Below, piece after piece: positions 37,720-49,284 of a DNA stretch of 64,000 nt. Within the stretch, counting starts at the first letter, position 1. Every line of letters begins with the position of its first letter. The notes below the pieces were generated by a model that was not told where the DNA came from, made no database searches, and was given only the letters and a program-made list of their open reading frames with translations. The DNA is taken from contig MU400680.1 in NCBI GenBank assembly GCA_022578965.1, positions 26,076-90,075 of the forward strand. Reading direction: 5' to 3'. This DNA is from Xylaria sp. FL1777. Lineage: Eukaryota; Ascomycota; Sordariomycetes; Xylariales; Xylariaceae. The position numbers were made by a program, and so were the translations under genes.

Positions 37720-38301
37720 ATGGCGTCCAACTCCAACACAAACAAGGTCCTGTCACCTAAATATATGGCGCACGTCGTGCTTAGGACGCCAAACCTACAA
37801 ACCATGGCCAAGTACTACAAGACGTTTCTCGGCGCGCATGCAAGCTTCGAGAACGAGCGAATGGCCTTCCTTACATACGACGAGGAGCATCACCGCATAG
37901 CTCTCATCGAGCTGCCGGGGCTCTCAGAGAAAGTGGACAAGAGCGCAGGACTAGACCACATTGCTTTCACATATGGGACGTTGACGGATCTCCTGACGGC
38001 ATATAAGCAGCGCAAGGCCGCCGGGATCTTGCCCATATGGTGCACTAACCACGGCCCCACCACCTCTATGTACTACCAGGACCCAGACGGCAACCGCATC
38101 GAGACGCAGGTCGACAACTTTGACTCAATCGAGGAGATTAATGCCTTCATGGCCGGGCCCGAACTCAAGGAGAACCCAATTGGGGTTGACTTCGACCCGG
38201 AGGAGCTTATCCAGAAGCTGGAGAATGGGGTGCCCGAGTCGCAGATTAAGAAACGGCCAAATATTGGTGCCCGAAGTTTGGATACTGTTCCATTCGTCTG
38301 A
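37720..38301 (+). CDS. VOC-family (glyoxalase/extradiol dioxygenase fold) protein
   Basis: Single-exon protein of 193 residues from an ATG at 37720. Two beta-alpha-beta-beta-beta modules: the first begins YMAHVVLRTPNLQTMAKYYKTFLGA, the second LDHIAFTYGTLTDLLTAYKQRKAAG. A likely metal triad is His18 (AHVV), His80 (LDHIAF) and Glu128 (NRIETQVD), the arrangement of type-I extradiol dioxygenases and glyoxalases. The segment SMYYQDPDGNRIE is the usual closing strand. Fungal relatives are often named biphenyl-2,3-diol dioxygenase. The true substrate is unknown; a small aromatic diol or a detoxification role is inference. The C-terminal 50 residues form a charged extension (DFDPEELIQKLENGVPES) seen in this fungal subgroup. 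Confidence 0.87.
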   Translation: MASNSNTNKVLSPKYMAHVVLRTPNLQTMAKYYKTFLGAHASFENERMAFLTYDEEHHRIALIELPGLSEKVDKSAGLDHIAFTYGTLTDLLTAYKQRKAAGILPIWCTNHGPTTSMYYQDPDGNRIETQVDNFDSIEEINAFMAGPELKENPIGVDFDPEELIQKLENGVPESQIKKRPNIGARSLDTVPFV

Positions 38302-41300
38302 GAGGGCTTCAACGAGCTGACAATGACCGGCTGAGGTGGATGGATATCTCAACTCCTAACTTGTTCTGTTCTGTTCTGCAACGTTGCTATTAATTGGCTT
38401 GTACCATACTCGTATTGCCTTATGCATAATACTTCTAATGCTGCGAGCCGAGTCTCATATCAGCGGATACCTCTGATGCTTTGATATCCTCACTTCTCTT
38501 CCTCTGCTTAGGGGCCTTGTTGAAGATGTGGCGGAACTACTGCATGGCAACTCCTGTAGGTAGGCAAATGCTGACTGCTTTAGTGTAGACTACGTAGTAG
38601 GTAAGTACGCTAGTAGTTGAGTTACTATTGGGAGGCCAAATCGGGGGAAGGGGGGGTGAGGTTCTAGGTGAGTCTAGGACCCCCCTGTTTGGACGATGCT
38701 TGAGTGCCATTCTGCAATGTTGCTTAGCCCGACCAGAAATAGGTTAGAAGGACGGTAATTCGTAGTAACGCATAGGCTTTCATTTCTCATGTTGTAATCG
38801 TAGGACTCTGTAGCGCACCTGTCAATACGACGCCATGAGTCTATAGTAGGTAGGTCAGTAGGTAATCTGGGACGGGAGATGCCTATATGACCGAGTCCGC
38901 ACTTACTACTCATGTAGCTTGCTGTGTAGGAGTAGTGACCCAAAGTAAATCATCCCTCCCGCCTTGGAGATTCCATCACCGTGTATTCATGACATCTTGT
39001 AGCGCGCAGGAGGGGATGAGGCGAGGGCGTGGGACGGGGCACCCTGCAACTAGTATACGAGGCGGGGGTTTTTAGCAGTAGGCGGCATGTTGCCGACATG
39101 GCACGCAGGCACGTCTTTCCGACGGTCAGCGTCGCCTCCATGTTTGGCGAACTTCTCGCGTGGCTTGGCCGTCATGAAGGGAGTGAGGGAGCCGGTCAGA
39201 AGCGAAGAACAAGACGTCGATCTATATATCCAGTACGTTCGGATGGTGTAGTCGATATCGTCTACATCTAAGGAGTAGATATGCAAGGGCGGCCTAGGTA
39301 TAGTGTACTAGGGAATCCCACGATCGGCTCAGGTGTGCTGCACTGCTGCACCCTGTTCTGGCTTCCCGTGCCGTGTCTTGGCAATGAGACATGGTCTGTC
39401 CATGGCGTGCTCCCACCATAAGGCAATCTATCTTGCTGCGGATTGTGTGGTTTGTTGTCGTGGGATTCGCCACTGCTACTCCATCGCGTTCTCATATACT
39501 TGTTAGACAAAAGACAGAAGCCCATCTCGATGCTCCCATGGCCCTCATTGGCGAGTTCATCTGCTTATTCCCTGTGGCCAAATTGGCAGTCTTTTCTCTC
39601 TCGGGAGATGATGTGTTCAGCGTTCAGTTCAGTACCTCAAATAGATAAGTTATCTATTAGCTTAGGTAAGTGGGAGTATGGCTTTGGTCAGTCTCAATTC
39701 TAGACCTTGGTAGACCAAGTTCTACGCGTACCTGACCAAATTCCTGTTCGCCAAGTTTGAAAATCTGGCTGAGATTTGTGGAACTGTAAGATCTTCGAGA
39801 TTGTGTAACCTTCAACCTTTGCGCACCGACCATTTGTTTTAGTATTTTCCTACCGAGGATAGTTCTAGTGGTATATAGATACCAAGCATGAGAATGTGCT
39901 TGAACAGACTATCATTAATCAGTTTGTTGTTGTATTTTGCTATGTGTATAGCTTCACACTGTATAGTATGCCACTTGGTACATGGTACTAGTACCCAGGT
40001 ATACTTATCAGGTACTAGCTTAGTACCTAAGCAGCTAATTAAAAATAGTGGTCACCGGTGTATTTTTTTTATTGATGAAGAATAAATTTATTTAGGTACC
40101 GATCAATGTCTTTTGAAGAGGTTTAGTTCTTTAAATAACAAGTACCCAGATAGTTTCAGTGTTGTTGAAGCCATAGGTACGGCGCATAGACTTCAAGTTG
40201 TGCTATACGTAAGATTTATGCGTATTTGGAGGCACAGCGCCAAAGTTGACCGAGCCAACAAGGGGCAGCTTATGTAGTTTTTGCTGCACCCACTGTCCTT
40301 GGATACGCTATCAGTGGGCACTTCTCATTTCTGAACCAATGATAAGGCTTCCCAACAAGATGTACCTACAGTAGGTAGGTAGGTACTTATGCGTATGCGT
40401 ACCTACTTAAGTAATATTTTACTTACCCCAAGTGAACCACATGAGATGACATATGTATCTTGTATCTTGTATGGGCTGGTGAGGTAATTTTATGTAATTT
40501 TACCTCATGCCAACGTCTGCTGATCTCATAGCTTCTTCACTCCGCTGTCCCCACAGTATCGATTCAAAAAGGAAGAACCTTGGAAGAAGAAAGAAAGGGA
40601 AAAAAAAAATTAAAAATTGTACAGCAGGTACTTTACCTAAGATACTACTACAGTACACATGTAGCACCAAACAACCAACACCACAGTACCTAGTACATGT
40701 AGGTAGGTACCAATAGTATGAGTACCTAACTCAACCTTGCGGTCGGTAACAGCGAACTACTACCTACATTGACTTAACACAACAATAGTCTCAGTCGCCA
40801 ACAACATCTACCTAGATATCACCACCTGGTTCTGTTCTTCCGCCGCAACCTTCTCTGTCTTTCCCTACTGCGTACTCGCCCAGTTGGCCCTGATTCTTGA
40901 ACTCAGTTATAGATCATACCTACCACGATATGCGAGTGCCCCACACGGCCGTTATAAACTCCATTCTCCCCTCTCCGAATGGTGCGCCGGGCTCGGCTTG
41001 TTAGCCTTTTGCCGCCCTTGTGCCTCTCCTGACTCGGCCCTGCAGGCTGCGTATGTTTTTGTCTCGAGTCTTTTTTGCTTTTGTTTCAAGCTCTGGTGCC
41101 AAATAGTCTACGAACGGACCTACTATCCAAGGCACAAGGTAGGTAGACGTAGGTGGGTGGGTGTTCGTAGCTTCGCACGGTCCTTGTTGCTACGATACCT
41201 GCCTTGCTCATTGCCAGCCTCGCTATTTTAACGACGTTCATTCTCTCGTCCACACACGAATTGCGCCATCTCCTATCGAATTAGCCGCGTTCCCGCCCTT

Positions 41301-41418
41301 GCACTCTGCTGCGCTGTCTACTTCGACAACAACGGCGACGTCCTTGCGTTTAGACGACCGACCTCCCCCTCGCGTTTGACCTCTTCTACCGAATAACAAC
41401 ATCACGATAAACGCAAGA
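38302..41418. other. Intergenic, 3.1 kb
   Basis: No convincing gene. A slightly GC-rich patch at about 38990-39220 is open in several frames but shows no motif. TACTGCGTA lies at 40866-40874. The last 500 bases are a CT-rich leader region for the zinc transporter. Confidence 0.55.
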
Positions 41419-43134
41419 ATGGCGTGGTCTAAAACCACTCGGATCAGCATTATGCTGGCCATTGACGTCGCCTTCTTCCTTATCGAGTTGATATCGGGTT
41501 TCATGGTTCACTCACTAGCATTGATGGCCGATGCCTTCCATATGCTAAACGACATCATCTCCCTGATTATCGGTCTTTGGGCTGTAACCATCGTCAAACG
41601 CGCCACTACAAACCGCTTTTCTTACGGCTGGGTGCGAGCCGAAATCTTGGGTGCCTTCTTCAACGCTGTGTTCCTGATTGCGCTTTGCATTTCCATCATC
41701 CTAGAGGCGTTGACCCGATTTGTGGAGCCTCAGGAGGTCTCTAACCCGAAGTTAATCCTTATCGTCGGCTGCTTCGGTCTTGCGTCCAATCTTGTTGGCT
41801 TTGTTGTCTTGGGCGGCCATGGACACGATCATGGACACGGGCACAGCCATGAACACGATGCCGATCACGGTCATGAGCATGTCCATCAGCATGATGATGT
41901 GGCGGCTGCGGAGGAAGGAAGGGCTACGAACGCGGCTGTAGACGAGAATGGCCCCGTATACGATGTATTACCTGACGTAGTTGTAGCCCGGACACGGTCC
42001 TCAGACTACGGATCTGAGGGCAGAGGGAATGTTGATAACAGCCGAAGCTTCCTCTCGGGGAACTGGGAACGTCGACGCGCCAGCAGCCTTAAGCGCAGCC
42101 GCTTTACGAGCATCGATGAACTCAATATCCACCCTGCTAGTTTCAGGCAAGATATTATCGACAGATCGAGTCAGGGTGACAACGAGACTGATGAGAGCTC
42201 GGTGGAAGACAGTGCTACTGTAGAAACTGCTATTCGTGACGAACCAGTTGCAGACGAGAGTACGCCACTAATAGGAAAGGGCAGCGGGAAGGTTACCGGT
42301 GCTGTATCTAAGAACCAGCACGGCCGTCAGCCTGCTTGGCACCATAGGAGCGATTCCGGGGTCCATGATGACCATCATCACACCAAACCAATGTCCAAGT
42401 CCAAGAAGAGCCACGGCCACAACCACTCGGATATGGGTATGAATGCCATGGTTCTTCATGTTCTAGGTGACGCGCTTGGAAATGTCGGTGTTATTGCCAC
42501 CGCCCTAGTTATTTGGTTGACTGACTGGCCTGGACGGTACTATGCTGACCCAGCAGTCTCGTTGTTCATCACTCTTATCATCCTAAGATCGGCCATCCCC
42601 CTCACCAAGGCAACATCCAAGGTACTCCTGCAAGCGACACCGGATCACCTCGACCTCGAAGATATCAAGGATGATATCCAAGGGCTGCCTGGAGTCATCA
42701 GCTGCCACCATGTGCACATCTGGCAGCTTTCAGATACCAAGGTGGTGGCTTCATTGCACATGCAGATCGCATTTCCTATAACTGATGAGGGCGGAGCGAA
42801 GTACATGAAGCTGGCCAAGCAGGCACGGAAATGCCTACACGCATATGGAATTCATAGCGCAACTATCCAACCGGAGTTTTGCCTCGACCAAAACTGCAGC
42901 CACCTAGAAGAGGGATTGGTGTCGATGGACGGACAACAATCGCCGATACAATATCCAAGCAAACTCGAGCCTAGTGATGGCTGTTTGCTGGACTGTGTAG
43001 ATGACTGCGTGGATCAGGGTTGCTGCACGTTGCCGACTGGGACGGCATCCAAGGCTGGTTCGAGCCGACGATCTAGTCATTCGACGGCTCATAACCACGA
43101 GCACAACCATGATCACTCACACCATCATTCCTAG
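41419..43134 (+). CDS. CDF-family zinc transporter (Zrc1/Cot1-like)
   Basis: Moves zinc, and possibly cobalt or cadmium, out of the cytosol into the vacuole in exchange for protons. One exon, 571 residues. Six membrane helices: four before residue 140, two after residue 335. The two HxxxD zinc sites are present: His41/Asp45 in DAFHMLND and His347/Asp351 in VLHVLGD. Between helices 4 and 5 lies a long cytosolic loop beginning with a His-rich zinc sensor (GHDHGHGHSHEHDADHGHEH), then Ser/Arg-rich disordered sequence, then a second small His cluster (HDDHHHTK) just before helix 5. The C-terminal domain has the CDF copper-chaperone-like fold (LPGVISCHHVHIWQL...HSATIQPEF). It ends in a Cys-rich patch (CLLDCVDDCVDQGCC) and a final His tail (HNHEHNHDHSHHHS), extra metal ligands beyond the yeast proteins. 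Zinc specificity is inferred from family. Confidence 0.94.
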   Translation: MAWSKTTRISIMLAIDVAFFLIELISGFMVHSLALMADAFHMLNDIISLIIGLWAVTIVKRATTNRFSYGWVRAEILGAFFNAVFLIALCISIILEALTRFVEPQEVSNPKLILIVGCFGLASNLVGFVVLGGHGHDHGHGHSHEHDADHGHEHVHQHDDVAAAEEGRATNAAVDENGPVYDVLPDVVVARTRSSDYGSEGRGNVDNSRSFLSGNWERRRASSLKRSRFTSIDELNIHPASFRQDIIDRSSQGDNETDESSVEDSATVETAIRDEPVADESTPLIGKGSGKVTGAVSKNQHGRQPAWHHRSDSGVHDDHHHTKPMSKSKKSHGHNHSDMGMNAMVLHVLGDALGNVGVIATALVIWLTDWPGRYYADPAVSLFITLIILRSAIPLTKATSKVLLQATPDHLDLEDIKDDIQGLPGVISCHHVHIWQLSDTKVVASLHMQIAFPITDEGGAKYMKLAKQARKCLHAYGIHSATIQPEFCLDQNCSHLEEGLVSMDGQQSPIQYPSKLEPSDGCLLDCVDDCVDQGCCTLPTGTASKAGSSRRSSHSTAHNHEHNHDHSHHHS

Positions 43135-45189
43135 GAAATGGCTGGGTTGAGGATACTGTGACATAATTGCATTGAAAGGGACGGCGTTCTACGGCTAAGG
43201 AAAATAGATGATCTGTCATTTGGTGACGCGGTGCACTCTTTCCTTTTTCTGTTTTGTTATACACGCTTGGGTCTGGTACGGGTCAAGATGGGGGCGGTAA
43301 GAATCTAGGCCGGAGACTACGGGAATACAGGAATACTGGATGCAGACATCTGGGTCCCTCGAATATTTCCCAAGAGTAGAGAGCGTGGGACTCAGTATGT
43401 AATACAAAATGGCTCTACTGTACTCGTGAATAATTGGTGTCTGATGACGTGGGGGGTTTGTGACATGTCGCGGGGAGATGCGTGGTTGCGGTGAGGGTAG
43501 TTCGTGAGCTGGGTAGGGTTGTAATATGTATGATATGTATGATACACATCCACGAGGCTTCTCGGTGAACCATGTAAATTTGTACACATGTCGACATTTC
43601 CATGTTCCATTAATTTAATTATCGCCTGTCTAACTATCCTACCCTATTAATCTATTAATCAGCACATCCACTAACTCCAGCCTGGGGTAACCGAAGGGCG
43701 GGACTGAGTACTCATGTATTGCGGCGTGCCATTTATCATCTGGTGAAACTGGTAGCTCTTCAGATACGGTTTCACGAAAACCCATGTCACATCGTGAGCA
43801 GCTAGCATGAACTTGGCCAAATTAAAATCTGCTTCATTGTGCGAGATTGCTCTGGCATACCAAGGCCTTGATTACAGCATTTCTGGATAATCTCTACGGG
43901 ATATGAGGGGAATGAATATGAGGGAGTGCATATAGGTAAAGTATTAAAAGCATTACCTATATTTATATCGTCTGTGCTTAGTTATTGTTAGCTTAATACG
44001 TAGGTAGGTGCTTGCTTAAGAAGTGGCTGTAAATGCAGCATTGCAAAGCGCTTCAAGGTTGGTCCCTTGCAGGGTTACAGTTGAGGCGATGCACAGGCCA
44101 TGGTTCATCCTGGACCAATCAACCATGACGCCCGCTATAAGTAGGAGTTAGGCGGCATTTATAGACAACCTAGGTAATGTGGCTCCGGCTCAGTTCGAGA
44201 CATTTACTCAAGCTACCATCTATGCTGGAGTTATTTCTGCCAAAATACTTTCCAGATCTTTGTGCCGGCAAGAAAAACAGTCCAATTACCTTACTACCTA
44301 ACATATGCATGTTCAGGTATTGTTATGCATAGGTATTACTACCATCTACCTACTGGGACAATCTGACATCGGTGCATGTAAATAAATACCCCAGGCAAGG
44401 TAGGTACTTACGATATCACGTAGTATAAATACTACATCTTATCTATGTGCTAGGTACTTAAGTAGGTAGCGTTTGTACCTTTACTATTTACTTCGGTATG
44501 TGTAGGATAACCAACCGCAACTGCATTAATGAACCGCATTAATGATCGCCCTCCAGGCTGACCTTCCATCGATGCTCCCAAACATAACCGGCAACAACTG
44601 TAGATACCACTGATACCTAGTAGGTACCTCCATATATGCTATGTGTACGCAGTAGGCCCATACGGCACCATACCAACGTCCAGGTACCTTTACTTCCACC
44701 AAAATTATTACTGAGCCGCCTCGGGAAGTTCGCATGTTACACTCTGCCGTCCCATTTTCATCTACCATTGAGGCTCGGATGTCTGCGAACTTCATCTTTA
44801 TGAAACCGGATGCTATATGTAAAGGCTTTCCCCAGGCCGCCTGGCCGATGACCACCCTCGTCCAGCCGCTCTCTTCACCTCTCCTTTTCTATTTTTCGTC
44901 CTCGTTTATCTCTCTCTTCTCACCCTATCCAATTGAATTTCTTCTCTCATCATTTTTTCGTGCCCGGATCTTATTTTGCCGACTCCACCGGCCAAGTACG
45001 TCGGTGGCGGTCGTGTTTTTGCGTGTCCTTCGCTCTTTTCAGTCCTTATACGACGGACATTGTCTCCAGGATAGAGATCATACATATCTTAGATAAATCC
45101 TAGTCGGGTACCGGATTGTTGTTTCTTCATGTTTTCACTGCGCCCTCCCTTATAATCAAGCAGTAGTAGTAGTAGTTGCGTTCACAACT
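43135..45189. other. Intergenic, 2.1 kb
   Basis: No convincing gene. ACCTAGGT at 44168-44175 and TACGCAGTA at 44646-44654. From about 44860 the strand becomes CT-rich and leads into the protease gene; a TATA-like CTTATAATC lies about 40 bases before its ATG, followed by an AGT trinucleotide run (near 45164-45178). Confidence 0.55.
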
Positions 45190-46642
45190 ATGAGATTTCA
45201 TCATGGCGCCGTCGTTGCGGCCGCTTTCGTTGCCGAGAACCTGGTTTTGGCTGCCCCTACGGAGAAAAGGGGAATCCTCGGTCCTCTATTTGAGATATCG
45301 ACGCTCGGTGGGATGACCTTCAAGATCAATCAGGTTCCCAATCAGAAATTCTATGGCGCTCGAAAAGGCCGAGGAGCCATGGCCATGGCGAAGGCATATT
45401 CCAAATACGGCGCCGCCATACCCGACGACTTGCTTTCTTACATAGAGCAAATCTTGGAGGAATTGGGTCTCATACAGCAGCCTGGTGCTGGGAACGATAC
45501 CTCTGCGAGTCCACAGGGTGAGATGATGTTCAGCCACCGAGACAGAAGCTATGGCCTTGACTTACGGATCTCATAGGAGAGGTCGCTGCCACACCTCAGA
45601 TGTTTGACTCGGAATACCTGTGTCCGGTACAGATCGGAACACCCCCCCAAACCCTGAATCTTGATTTCGACACAGGCTCTTCCGATCTTTGGGTATTCAG
45701 TACCGAGACGCCACAAAGCCAAATTGGCGGTCAAACCGTATACAATATTCCACAAAGCTCGACTGCGAAGCTGCTGACCGGAGAATCATGGGCCATTAGT
45801 TATGGCGATGGTAGTAGCTCTGGCGGCAATGTTTATCTTGATATTGTGTCCATTGGAGGAATCACCGTGGAGAACCAAGCTGTCGAGTCCGCTACTAACG
45901 TCTCGCTTGCCTTCACCCAGCGTCCAGAGACCGATGGACTTGTCGGTCTTGCTTTCAGCACTCTAAACACGGTGAAGCCGAAGCAACAACTCACATTTTT
46001 CGATAACGCGATGCGAGATCTTGCCGCTCCGTTATTTACAGCCAATCTAAAGGCGTCAGAGCGTAAGATGATTTCCAATACGGGATAGACAAGACTTATC
46101 GAGATTGCTAACTGTAAACAGCTGGCAACTACAATTTCGGGTTTATAGATACCACTGAATTTACCGGCCAGATCACCTATGTACCCGTGAACACGAGCGC
46201 AGGTTTCTGGCAGTTCACGTCACAAGGTTTCAAGGTGGGTAGCTCGGCCGTCACAACCATGTCGACTCATGAAGCAATTGCCGACACGGGCACGACCCTG
46301 ATGCTGGTGCCCGATGCTATTGCAGCCGCGTACTATGCACAAGTCCCTGGCGCCGTGAATGCGGTGCAGACCGCTGGAGGTTATGTGTTCCCCTGTTCGG
46401 CGACCCTACCGAGTTACACAGCCGTGATTGGGCCATACCAAGCAGTGATTCCTGGAGAGTTCATGAACTTCGCTCCAGTTGACGGCAACACTTTCGCCGA
46501 TGCCACCACATGTTTTGGAGGAATCCAAGCAGTCCCTGCTGGGTTCCCGTTTGCGATTTATGGCGACGTGTTTCTCAAATCGCAGTTTGTTGTATTCCAC
46601 GGTGGTGATACGCAGCTGGGCTTAGCCCCGAAACCACTTTGA
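45190..46642 (+). CDS. Secreted pepsin-type aspartic protease
   Basis: Acid endopeptidase of the A1 family (penicillopepsin/aspergillopepsin type). Three exons, 45190-45517, 45577-46062 and 46122-46642, 444 residues; introns GTGAGA/CATAG and GTAAGA/ACAG, both phase 1. A signal peptide (about residues 1-22) is followed by a propeptide to about residue 115 that includes [12 protein letters not shown]. The mature enzyme opens with the Tyr/Pro-rich start [28 protein letters not shown], carrying catalytic Asp141. The flap [10 protein letters not shown] and the second catalytic Asp326 in [13 protein letters not shown] are intact. PCSATLPSY and TTCFGGIQ supply the conserved disulphide pair, and it closes with [21 protein letters not shown]. 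It should be secreted, self-processed and active at acid pH. No GPI-anchor signal is seen. Confidence 0.94.
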
Positions 46643-47696
46643 TGAGAAGGAGATGTCTCCGGGCGATAATTAGTTAATGATCTTGGGTCGACTATTTGGA
46701 ACGTAGAGCCGGGCACTTTGCAAACGCACGTTTGCCGTTGCCTGCGTAATTTATGAGTCTAGGATAGGCGTATGAGTATACATATATATCTAGACAGCGC
46801 CTGGGGAAGGAGATCAATGCAGATGAATGTATATACTCTGCGAGGTATCTACTCCCACTGTTCTGCAACCATGCTGTGATTATAGGAATATAATGGGTAA
46901 GATAGGTGACTATGATGAAAAAACACTTTGGGAATCTGAAGTCTAACAGATTAATCTTTTTTTTTTTTTTTTTACTTGATGGAAATCTTCATACCTGGTC
47001 ATGATGCAGTCCATTGTAATGGTCGGAGGTATCGGGATTGGGGGATTTCTGACGGGATTCGGCTCGGACGTCATCGAGTCGGACTGGGTTTCAGCTCCTT
47101 CAGTATGACCTTGTGAAAAGTGGGTGATAATGTACGCGTAGGAATGCAAGTAACAATCGATAACTAGCTTATTCATCGCGTGTTCTTGTTCTGTGGTCAG
47201 TCGATTGTTGCAATAGTAGTACGACACTCGTCTTCAGTCATATAAACCGCCTTAGATAAGTAAGTAGGTTATAAGGGACGTAGCTGGATACCTACTTTCT
47301 ATATTAATGCGCTCATATAAGACCTATCTACCTTAGGTGTAGAGGATCGATACTTGAGTTTTACCTTTCAGAAACATTAAGTATCTTGACCAGTTTAAGC
47401 GACGACCAAGTCGGTTCGGTTCGGAGTAAAGGCCGCTGACTCGGGTTTGGTATTTCTTTAACATCATTGTCGTTGGAGGGTGAAGGCAATGCAGTAGTGG
47501 AAGTGAATATATAAGATTCCTACATCCGTGCAGGAGAGACATCGGTCAAAGCAGCCTTATCTCTATCGACATCGAGCATCATCATCAAACGAATCTATCC
47601 ATCTTCAGCTACTCGCCCACTCTCATACCTACCTATGCATACATATACTTACCTACTTGCAAATCATCAACTTTATTAATCAACAACAACTTCACC
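46643..47696. other. Intergenic, 1.05 kb
   Basis: No gene seen. A T17 run at 46957-46973, then the promoter of the luciferase-domain gene. Confidence 0.6.
47508..47515 (+). promoter_or_regulatory. Candidate TATA box of the luciferase-domain gene
   Basis: TATATAAG, 182 bases upstream of the ATG at 47697. The sequence between is CA-rich and ATG-poor near the start, as expected for a 5' leader. The ATG itself has a strong context, CACCATGG. Confidence 0.45.
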
Positions 47697-48599
47697 ATGG
47701 AAGCTCTTCAAACCACCCTGCGCACCACGGCCAGAAGCCTGGCAGCCCCAGAGAACCGTCGCCTAATCTACACAACAGCAGCAACGGCCACAGTCGCGCT
47801 CCTAGCCTACAGCCGACACTGCTACGTGGAGTGGCTGGCGCTAGGCGAAGGGGGCATACCGCAATCGGTGGGCGGCTGGCTACTGAACGTCGCAATGCAT
47901 GTAGTCGCGCGAGGAGACGTGCGTGCGGTGCCGGCACCGTACGAGAAGAAGGGGAAGGGGAAGACAGCCGACCCCAACACCAACACCAACGCCGACGCCA
48001 TCATGCTCTCGGCTAGCGAAGAAGATCGCTACGGCGCCCACAGCCGGACCTCATTCCTGCGGGCCGGGAAGCTGCCGCCCCGCGGCGCACAGCGCCCCAC
48101 GGTGCCGACGACGGTGGTGCCGCAGCGACAGACGACGGAGAAGTCCGAGCCCGCGGGCGTCGCGCGGCAGAACGCCTACCTGGCCGCCGTCGCAGCCGCC
48201 AACCCGGCGCTCTTCGCCATCAGGCCCAGCGGGCTGGAGTCGCCTAAGTTCCCGGCGCTCTGGCTCTCGCCCTCGCCGTCGGCCGATTCGTCCGTGGACG
48301 CGGCGCACGCGGGGTGGCTCCCATCCAGGGCCCTCGGGGAGACGGCGCACGTGCATCACGAGGGCAGCACACACGTGTGCTGCAGTCTCGTCGACGCCGC
48401 CGAGGTCGTGCGGAAGGGCTGGGGCGAGAGACATCGGCTGTCTGGGATCGCTGGCATCATGCCGTGGGGATACGTGCTTGTTTACGCGCCGAGGGAGGGC
48501 ACGGACGACTGGGCGGTTTGGAAGGATATCGTGATTGCTGCTGCGCGCGCCGTGGCGAGGAGCGCGGGGTTCGAGGGCGAGATTGTCGTGCCTGAGTAA
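47697..48599 (+). CDS. Luciferase-like-domain (DUF5519 type) membrane protein
   Basis: Single exon, 300 residues, GC-rich and unlike the AT-rich DNA around it. The N-terminus has a hydrophobic segment (about 24-40, LIYTTAATATVALLAYS) and a second amphipathic one (GGWLLNVAMHVVAR), so it is probably membrane-tethered. A Lys/Thr/Asn linker and a Pro/Arg linker follow. The C-terminal 120 residues contain the conserved block of the fungal luciferase-like domain: ALGETAHVHHEGSTHVCCSLVDAAEVVRKGWGERHRLSG, then PWGYVLVYAPR and a final helix. The His-rich HVHHEGSTHV and the GWGERH motif are the most conserved points and could bind a ligand or metal. Despite the family name there is no evidence that fungal members make light; the reaction is unknown. 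Confidence 0.85.
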   Translation: MEALQTTLRTTARSLAAPENRRLIYTTAATATVALLAYSRHCYVEWLALGEGGIPQSVGGWLLNVAMHVVARGDVRAVPAPYEKKGKGKTADPNTNTNADAIMLSASEEDRYGAHSRTSFLRAGKLPPRGAQRPTVPTTVVPQRQTTEKSEPAGVARQNAYLAAVAAANPALFAIRPSGLESPKFPALWLSPSPSADSSVDAAHAGWLPSRALGETAHVHHEGSTHVCCSLVDAAEVVRKGWGERHRLSGIAGIMPWGYVLVYAPREGTDDWAVWKDIVIAAARAVARSAGFEGEIVVPE

Positions 48600-49284
48600 G
48601 GGGCACGGATACGTACGAGTTGGGATAGAGCATGGCGGGAGTTGGTGAAATGATATGTGATGAAAGTAATCTGAGGATAAAACTCATTATAGGCATGTGT
48701 CGCTGGCGGCAATGCTTGGACGGGTGTTTTTCTTCTTCTTTGTTTAGCTATGTTGGCAATTCTGGCAAAAAATAAGAGTACAAAATTGTATAAGATGAGT
48801 AAACAAACAAACAAACAAACAAACAGATAGCAGTCACGATATGAACTACATCTATAATTTCATTTTCATGTATGCAGCTTTGGTATTAACTACCTTCAAG
48901 CTATCTGCTCTACACTAGACAGAACCGTTAGAGACTCGTGGAAGGACGTAAGAAGTCCTTATATCAGGTCTGATCTCAACCCGTACTATGAGCAAGCATT
49001 TGCTCTTAACGAGCCGTATATAAGTGCCGTCTAACGCACCGCGAGAAAACACCACCAACTATGCTTCCAGCTTCTCATCTCATTACATCGTACCGTATCG
49101 TATCGCATGAACAATAATAAAGTCCGCAAAGGACCTCCCTCATCAGACCCCACCAATCACGAATGCGAAAAGGCCTTAATGATCCCTGATTCAAACCCAT
49201 CTGATTCGTCGTTCTGGGTGAAATACGAGAAAGAGCAGAAGATTCTCGAACATGAAAAGAAGACCAGTTGAAAGAGAATGATGA
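48600..49284. other. Convergent intergenic region
   Basis: No gene seen; it separates two genes that end toward each other. It contains an exact (AAAC)6 microsatellite at 48801-48824. Confidence 0.65.
48801..48824. repeat. (AAAC)6 microsatellite
   Basis: Six exact AAAC copies, 24 bases. Confidence 0.95.

Noticed and set aside
29759..38301. A sugar-use or secondary-metabolite gene cluster around the GH3 gene
   Set aside because: Only isolated genes far apart; no backbone enzyme, pathway regulator or shared orientation.
44526..44855. 109-codon minus-strand frame upstream of the aspartic protease
   Set aside because: GTG start, no motif, and overlaps the CT-rich promoter side of the protease gene on the other strand.
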